In this document: positions 6,626 to 9,352 of the stretch, piece by piece
Numbering within the stretch: the stretch's first letter is position 1
Layout: every line of letters starts with the position of its first letter
Origin: CAYJMQ01 sp964371555
GTDB taxonomy: Bacteria; Bdellovibrionota; JACOXK01; 2-02-FULL-40-11
Assembly: GCA_964371555.1 (NCBI GenBank)
Contig: CAYJMQ010000064.1
Location: forward strand, 1-9,352
Reading direction: 5' to 3'
DNA: 9,352 nucleotides
Notes under the pieces: model-generated
What the model was told of the DNA's origin: nothing
The model's database searches: none
Seen by the model: only the letters and a program-made list of their open reading frames with translations
Program-made: the position numbers and the translations under genes

Positions 6626-8347
6626 TCAGATTGCCTGAGAAAATTGAAGCTGATAAAAATGCGCGTACGACCCATTCCGCTCGAGCAAAGAGGGGTGTGT
6701 CCCTTCCTCCACAATTCTCCCCTTGTCCAAAACAATAATCCGGTCTGCGTGCTGAATGGTAGACAACCGATGCGCGATAATAAAACAGGTTCTCCCCTCC
6801 ATCAGCTGTTCAATCGCTTCCTGAACCAAAACCTCGGATTCGGTATCGAGCGCGGAAGTAGCTTCATCTAAAATCAAAATGGGCGCGTTCTTAAGAAGCG
6901 CCCTTGCAATCGAAATTCGCTGGCGCTGGCCGCCCGAAAGCTTGACCCCTCTTTCACCAATAATGGTATCGTAGTTCAGCGGAAGTCTCATAATAAATTC
7001 GTGCGCGTACGCGGCCTTGGCCGCTTCGATGATTTCCAGTCGGGAAGTCTCTAGTTTCCCATAAGAAATATTGGCGCTCAGCGTATCGTTAAACAAAAAG
7101 ACATCCTGCGCCACAATCGAAATCTGATTCCTGAGAGATGCCATTGTTAGTCTCCGTACATCCATGTCATCGATCAGAATGGAGCCGGAACTGACATCGT
7201 AAAAACGGGGAATCAGATTTACGAGAGTTGTTTTACCCGCCCCGCTTGAGCCGACGAACGCGATAACCTCCCCTTTTTTAACAGAAAGATCAATGCCCTG
7301 GAGCACCGGTTCGGTATCGTATTTGAATGACACATCCGAAAAACGAATTTCTTTTGAAAAGGACTTGAGCTCAATCGCCTGAGAAGCATCGACAATCGCC
7401 GGTTTTAAATCCATCATCGCAAAGATACGATCGGCGGCCCCCAATGCCTTTTGAAAAGAGACATTGAGCGCATTGATCTTTTTTACAGGATCAATCAGCA
7501 GACCAAAAGCAATTCCTACAGAGAGCAGATCGATGCCATTGACATGCGCCGAAAAAATCTGATTCCCGCCATAATTTGCAAAAAAAGCAAAACCGATCCC
7601 CCCAAGCACCGCAAGAAGAGGCCCTGTTAATTTTTCAATTTTAATCCATTTCCATTGGATGGCCAAAAGATCCTCATTGTCTTTTCTAAATCGTTTTTGC
7701 AAATAGTGTTCGAGGTTAAAGGCCTTTGCGATCCGGATGCCGCTTAATGTTTCATGAACCGTGGCATTGAGAACAGCCCACCCCTCTTGTCGTCTCCCTG
7801 TCATTTTTCGTAATTTTTTTCCGATTTTTGTCACGAGATAAATCAAAGGCGGCATCAAAACCAGAGAAAGCAATGTCATCTTCCAATTCCGGTAGAATGC
7901 AACCGCAAGAAGCCCCGCAATGGTAAAGGGATCGCGAAAAAGAGAATCAATTTTGCCATATCCCTCCAAAAGCATCACCACATCTGAGGCAATCACAGAC
8001 ATCATTTTCCCGCTGGAGGCCTTTGAATAATAATCAAAGGAGAGAGAGGTATAAACCTTATAGAGTTCAAGACGAATCTCCTGAACCATCTTTTCACTGA
8101 GATAGGTGACCCAAATGGTATAGAAGTAGCGGCAGATCGCGCAAAAAATGGTAAAACCAACGACAATGACCGGCATTATTTTGATCCAATAGGGATCTCT
8201 TTTTACCATAATCCCTTCGATAAAAGGCTTCAGAGCCACCACAGCCCCCGGCTGAAACGAAGAAGCAAAAATCCCCAAAATCAAAAGCCAGAAAAACTTC
8301 CACCGATAAGGCTTTGCGTATGAAAGCAGACGCCAGAATTTTTCCAT
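6626..8347 (-). CDS. msbA: MsbA-like ABC exporter, fused membrane and ATPase domains
   Basis: This 573-residue half-transporter acts as a homodimer in the inner membrane. The N-terminal part (1-310) is a type IV exporter membrane domain with hydrophobic segments near 18-38, 57-79, 140-172, 243-260 and 270-288, and the coupling-region motif VHETLSGIRIAKAF (197-210). The ATPase domain (about 333-570) is complete: Walker A GSSGAGKTT (366-374), Q-loop Gln414, signature LSGGQ (470-474), Walker B ILILDEATSALD (490-501) and H-loop His526. The best match from memory is MsbA, which flips lipid A-core across the inner membrane, but substrates of this family cannot be told from sequence alone. Multidrug or other lipid exporters are alternatives. 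AGGCGG (8356-8361) lies 8 bases before the ATG. It is the first gene of the operon, 24 bases (6602-6625) upstream of glyS counted from its GTG. Confidence 0.9.
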   Translation of the reverse strand: MEKFWRLLSYAKPYRWKFFWLLILGIFASSFQPGAVVALKPFIEGIMVKRDPYWIKIMPVIVVGFTIFCAICRYFYTIWVTYLSEKMVQEIRLELYKVYTSLSFDYYSKASSGKMMSVIASDVVMLLEGYGKIDSLFRDPFTIAGLLAVAFYRNWKMTLLSLVLMPPLIYLVTKIGKKLRKMTGRRQEGWAVLNATVHETLSGIRIAKAFNLEHYLQKRFRKDNEDLLAIQWKWIKIEKLTGPLLAVLGGIGFAFFANYGGNQIFSAHVNGIDLLSVGIAFGLLIDPVKKINALNVSFQKALGAADRIFAMMDLKPAIVDASQAIELKSFSKEIRFSDVSFKYDTEPVLQGIDLSVKKGEVIAFVGSSGAGKTTLVNLIPRFYDVSSGSILIDDMDVRRLTMASLRNQISIVAQDVFLFNDTLSANISYGKLETSRLEIIEAAKAAYAHEFIMRLPLNYDTIIGERGVKLSGGQRQRISIARALLKNAPILILDEATSALDTESEVLVQEAIEQLMEGRTCFIIAHRLSTIQHADRIIVLDKGRIVEEGTHPSLLERNGSYAHFYQLQFSQAI

Positions 8348-8395
8348 AAAAATAACCGCCTAAGCGTTACAATATTCTCTCCCGCAGCGCAAGAG

Positions 8396-8401
8396 GTTAT
8401 A
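8396..8401 (-). promoter_or_regulatory. Possible -10 box of the msbA-led operon
   Basis: TATAAC on the minus strand lies about 50 bases before the msbA ATG, in the gap after brnA. No acceptable -35 box is found 16-18 bases further up. The call rests on the single hexamer and on the operon needing a promoter if brnTA transcription stops before it. Confidence 0.25.
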
Positions 8402-8419
8402 GTGCTCCCAATTTGAGGG

Positions 8420-8440
8420 CATTGTGACAAGTCCACAATG
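8420..8440. promoter_or_regulatory. Perfect 7-bp inverted repeat between brnA and msbA
   Basis: CATTGTG and CACAATG flank a 7-base centre. The repeat sits just upstream of the possible msbA -10 box and 26 bases past the brnA stop. It could be a repressor site over the operon promoter, or a weak stem-loop at the brnTA mRNA end. No U-run follows on the minus strand, so a standard terminator is not supported. Confidence 0.35.
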
Positions 8441-8465
8441 ACTAAGAGGCTGTGAAAGAGATATT

Positions 8466-8720
8466 TTATCCCGACGAAACCTTAAGTTCCTTAAGTATTT
8501 CTATTGTTCTTCGAGCCACAAACTGACCTGTAATATACTGGTGGAGAATACTGCTCAATAAAGTCTGATAAGGTATCCCCAGGCGTTCAGCCTCCTCTTT
8601 GATAGCGCCTAAATCGGACCCATCTAATCGGAGACTTATAGGTATCTTCGCCGACGATTGATCAACCTTTACCTTACCTAGTCGTTTCTTTAGTTTTTTA
8701 AGATCGTATTGTTTCTTCAT
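8466..8720 (-). CDS. brnA: BrnA-like antitoxin (CopG/ribbon-helix-helix type)
   Basis: This 84-residue protein is the antitoxin of a BrnT/BrnA pair. It should bind and neutralise BrnT and, as a dimer, repress its own promoter. The N-terminal 25 residues are lysine rich. IPISLRLDGSDLGAIKEEAERLGIPYQTLLSSILHQYITG (about 27-66) has the pattern of the ribbon-helix-helix fold: a beta strand (SLRL) and two helices around the GIPYQTLLSSIL turn, as in CopG and BrnA antitoxins. The start overlaps the brnT end by 23 bases. A strong GGAGG (about 12 bases before the ATG) lies inside brnT, so antitoxin may be made in excess of toxin. The toxin-first order is the usual one for brnTA. Confidence 0.85.
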   Translation of the reverse strand: MKKQYDLKKLKKRLGKVKVDQSSAKIPISLRLDGSDLGAIKEEAERLGIPYQTLLSSILHQYITGQFVARRTIEILKELKVSSG

Positions 8721-8985
8721 AAGTTTTTATTTCCTCCTTCGTGGCTTTCCGAGCAGAAATAATGCGAATGACATCGCCATTTTCACGCTCGCAAAACACG
8801 ACAAGTAGAAGTCTTGGTTTCGTGGAATGACCTACGCGTATGAATCGATCTTCCTCTTCACTATATTCTGGATCGTAATATTCCTGTGCTTTGTTATTCG
8901 CCCATACTGTTTGCGCTTCTTCAAACCAGACTTCATGTTTTCTGAAATTAGCAATATTCTTCTTCTCATCCCACTCAAATCTCAC
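8698..8985 (-). CDS. brnT: BrnT-like type II toxin (RelE-fold ribonuclease)
   Basis: This 95-residue protein matches the BrnT family, RelE-like ribonucleases that inhibit translation and are held in check by BrnA. Recognised features are FEWDEKKNIANFRKHEVWFEEAQTV (3-27), where the WDE..K...N..KH block is the family hallmark, a central EEDRFIRVGHS (44-54) strand, LLVVFCERENG (60-70) and the C-terminal RIISARKATKEEIKTYEE (74-91), which carries the conserved arginine and following residues of the presumed active region. It is complete, with family-typical length. The start is GTG: no in-frame ATG exists up to an upstream stop, and the ATG one base upstream is followed at once by TGA. No Shine-Dalgarno sequence precedes it (see the promoter). 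Confidence 0.88.
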   Translation of the reverse strand: MRFEWDEKKNIANFRKHEVWFEEAQTVWANNKAQEYYDPEYSEEEDRFIRVGHSTKPRLLLVVFCERENGDVIRIISARKATKEEIKTYEETIRS

Positions 8986-8990
8986 ATTCT

Positions 8991-9007
8991 TATAGTAGGC
9001 TATTATA
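8991..9007. promoter_or_regulatory. Candidate BrnA operator over the brnT promoter
   Basis: TATAGTAG and CTATTATA form an inverted repeat (7 of 8 positions pair, one central base) covering both possible -10 boxes of brnT. BrnA-type antitoxins are known to repress their own promoter, and this position would block RNA polymerase. A second, shorter palindrome (ATTGTCAAT, 9013-9021) covers the -35 box. AT-rich sequence makes chance palindromes likely. Confidence 0.4.
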
Positions 9008-9020
9008 TATACATTGTCAA
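8992..9020 (-). promoter_or_regulatory. brnTA promoter, possibly giving a leaderless mRNA
   Basis: On the minus strand a perfect TTGACA (9015-9020) is followed after 17 bases by TACTAT (8992-8997), a 4/6 match to the -10 box. Transcription would then begin about at the GTG of brnT. A perfect TATAAT (9002-9007) lies between them with no matching -35. If it is used instead, the leader is still only about 10 bases. Confidence 0.6.
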
Positions 9021-9120
9021 TACTAATATAATTTCACTACGATGTAAAAGACCCCCCCAGTTCCAAATGCAACAAAAATCTTCCCTAGTTTTTTGCGATG
9101 AGTGATTTTAGGAGGGGAGG

Positions 9121-9143
9121 TCGTCCAAGAATGACGATTTTTT
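9121..9143 (+). terminator. Terminator-like hairpin 1
   Basis: TCGTC, a 7-base loop and GACGA are followed by six Ts on the + strand. The stem is only 5 bp. No + strand gene lies before it, so it may be a leftover of a lost gene or chance. Confidence 0.3.
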
Positions 9144-9148
9144 AAACG

Positions 9149-9170
9149 TTGAGGGTCTCAAGCTTTTTTT
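9149..9170 (+). terminator. Terminator-like hairpin 2
   Basis: TTGAG, a GGT loop and CTCAA are followed by GC and seven Ts on the + strand, directly after hairpin 1. The stem is short, but two adjacent stem/T-run units are suggestive. No gene in this window would use it. Confidence 0.3.
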
Positions 9171-9225
9171 CTGGCCTTCCCAATTAAAAATTTTCTAATT
9201 TTTTCATTTTTAGTTGATCTTAAAT

Positions 9226-9252
9226 TGTCATCCCGGAGAAAGCTGGGATTCA
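9226..9252. repeat. Inverted copy of the dispersed hairpin repeat
   Basis: TGTCATCCCGG...GGGATTCA carries the same TGTCATCCC edge as the 207-370 repeats, but in the opposite orientation and with a different loop (AGAAAG). The stem ATCCCGG/CTGGGAT has one G-T pair. It resembles the widespread intergenic repeat type beginning TGTCATCCC and is the fourth copy in the window. Confidence 0.6.
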
Positions 9253-9260
9253 CTCCTTAA

Positions 9261-9296
9261 ATATTTTTCACTTTTTTTCATATTTTTCACTTTTTT
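9261..9296. repeat. Two tandem copies of a 19-bp T-rich unit
   Basis: ATATTTTTCACTTTTTT occurs at 9261 and again at 9280, a period of 19 bases. It lies right before a TTGACA box, so it could act as an AT-rich UP-like element for the promoter that follows, or be simple slippage. Confidence 0.6.
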
Positions 9297-9297
9297 C

Positions 9298-9324
9298 TTG
9301 ACAAGGTTTTTGTGAATTTATGGT
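9298..9324 (+). promoter_or_regulatory. Possible outward promoter at the right edge
   Basis: A perfect TTGACA (9298-9303) is followed after 15 bases by TATGGT (9319-9324). Spacing is shorter than the usual 17. It would drive a + strand gene beyond 9352. The short ATG frame at 9320 closes after eight codons and is not a gene. Confidence 0.3.
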
Positions 9325-9352
9325 TTTACCGACGAGAAATAGCTGAAATACC

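Larger units (their letters stand above)
9021..9225. other. Gene-free spacer right of brnT
   Basis: Beyond the promoter and hairpins listed separately, this AT-rich stretch has a run of seven Cs (9052-9058) and a short minus-strand open frame (about 9160-9030) coding a peptide with KKLGKIFVAFGTGGVFYIV. That frame has no start codon with a binding site. It may be part of a degraded repeat or gene, and I do not recognise it. Confidence 0.4.

Noticed and set aside
8341..8465. Insertion-sequence end suggested by the GAGGCTGTGAAAGAG stretch
   Set aside because: A short resemblance from memory only, with no partner end in the window.
8827..9105. 92-codon hydrophobic + strand frame opposite brnT
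   Set aside because: Hydrophobicity arises from reading the complement of the charged brnT sequence, and no ribosome binding site was seen.
9049..9158. Small insertion element bounded by AGACCC/GGGTCT
   Set aside because: Six-base ends are too short to support a mobile element, and no target duplication or transposase was seen.

Overview
The window is a compact, mostly housekeeping stretch of a Gram-negative bacterial genome. Five genes on the minus strand run almost without gaps between about 8347 and 400. They encode an MsbA-like lipid-exporting ABC half-transporter, a single-chain (alpha-2 type) glycyl-tRNA synthetase, pyruvate phosphate dikinase, a bifunctional CoaBC and a class 2 dihydroorotate dehydrogenase. 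A quinone-linked DHODH next to an MsbA-type exporter points to a Gram-negative envelope. The glyS-ppdK neighbourhood is, from memory, familiar in deltaproteobacteria and Firmicutes. With the hairpin repeats on both flanks, this fits a deltaproteobacterium-like or candidate-phylum Gram-negative. That placement is inference and I cannot name the taxon.

Layout from right to left, in the direction of transcription. Positions 8986-9352 hold no gene. They carry the brnT promoter, terminator-like hairpins, an inverted copy of the flanking hairpin repeat, a 19-bp tandem repeat and a possible outward (+) promoter. A BrnT/BrnA type II toxin-antitoxin pair (8985-8466) follows. Next comes a 118-base gap with an inverted repeat, then the five-gene operon. 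The genes are separated by 24 and 5 bases at the first two junctions and overlap by 35 and 11 bases at the last two, which suggests translational coupling. Positions 1-399 downstream of pyrD hold no intact gene. They contain a TPR-like C-terminal coding remnant on the + strand and three tandemly spaced hairpin repeats.

The operon joins unrelated core functions: envelope lipid export, translation, PEP/pyruvate interconversion, coenzyme A synthesis and pyrimidine synthesis. I see no shared pathway, so co-transcription probably reflects growth-linked expression. Two points deserve a second look. The CoaC half of CoaBC has a non-canonical active site: the usual clamp cysteine is missing and PAMN is replaced by PAMH, resembling archaeal enzymes. 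The brnT gene has a GTG start directly behind a strong promoter, so its transcript may be leaderless. I found no convincing new multi-gene system here.
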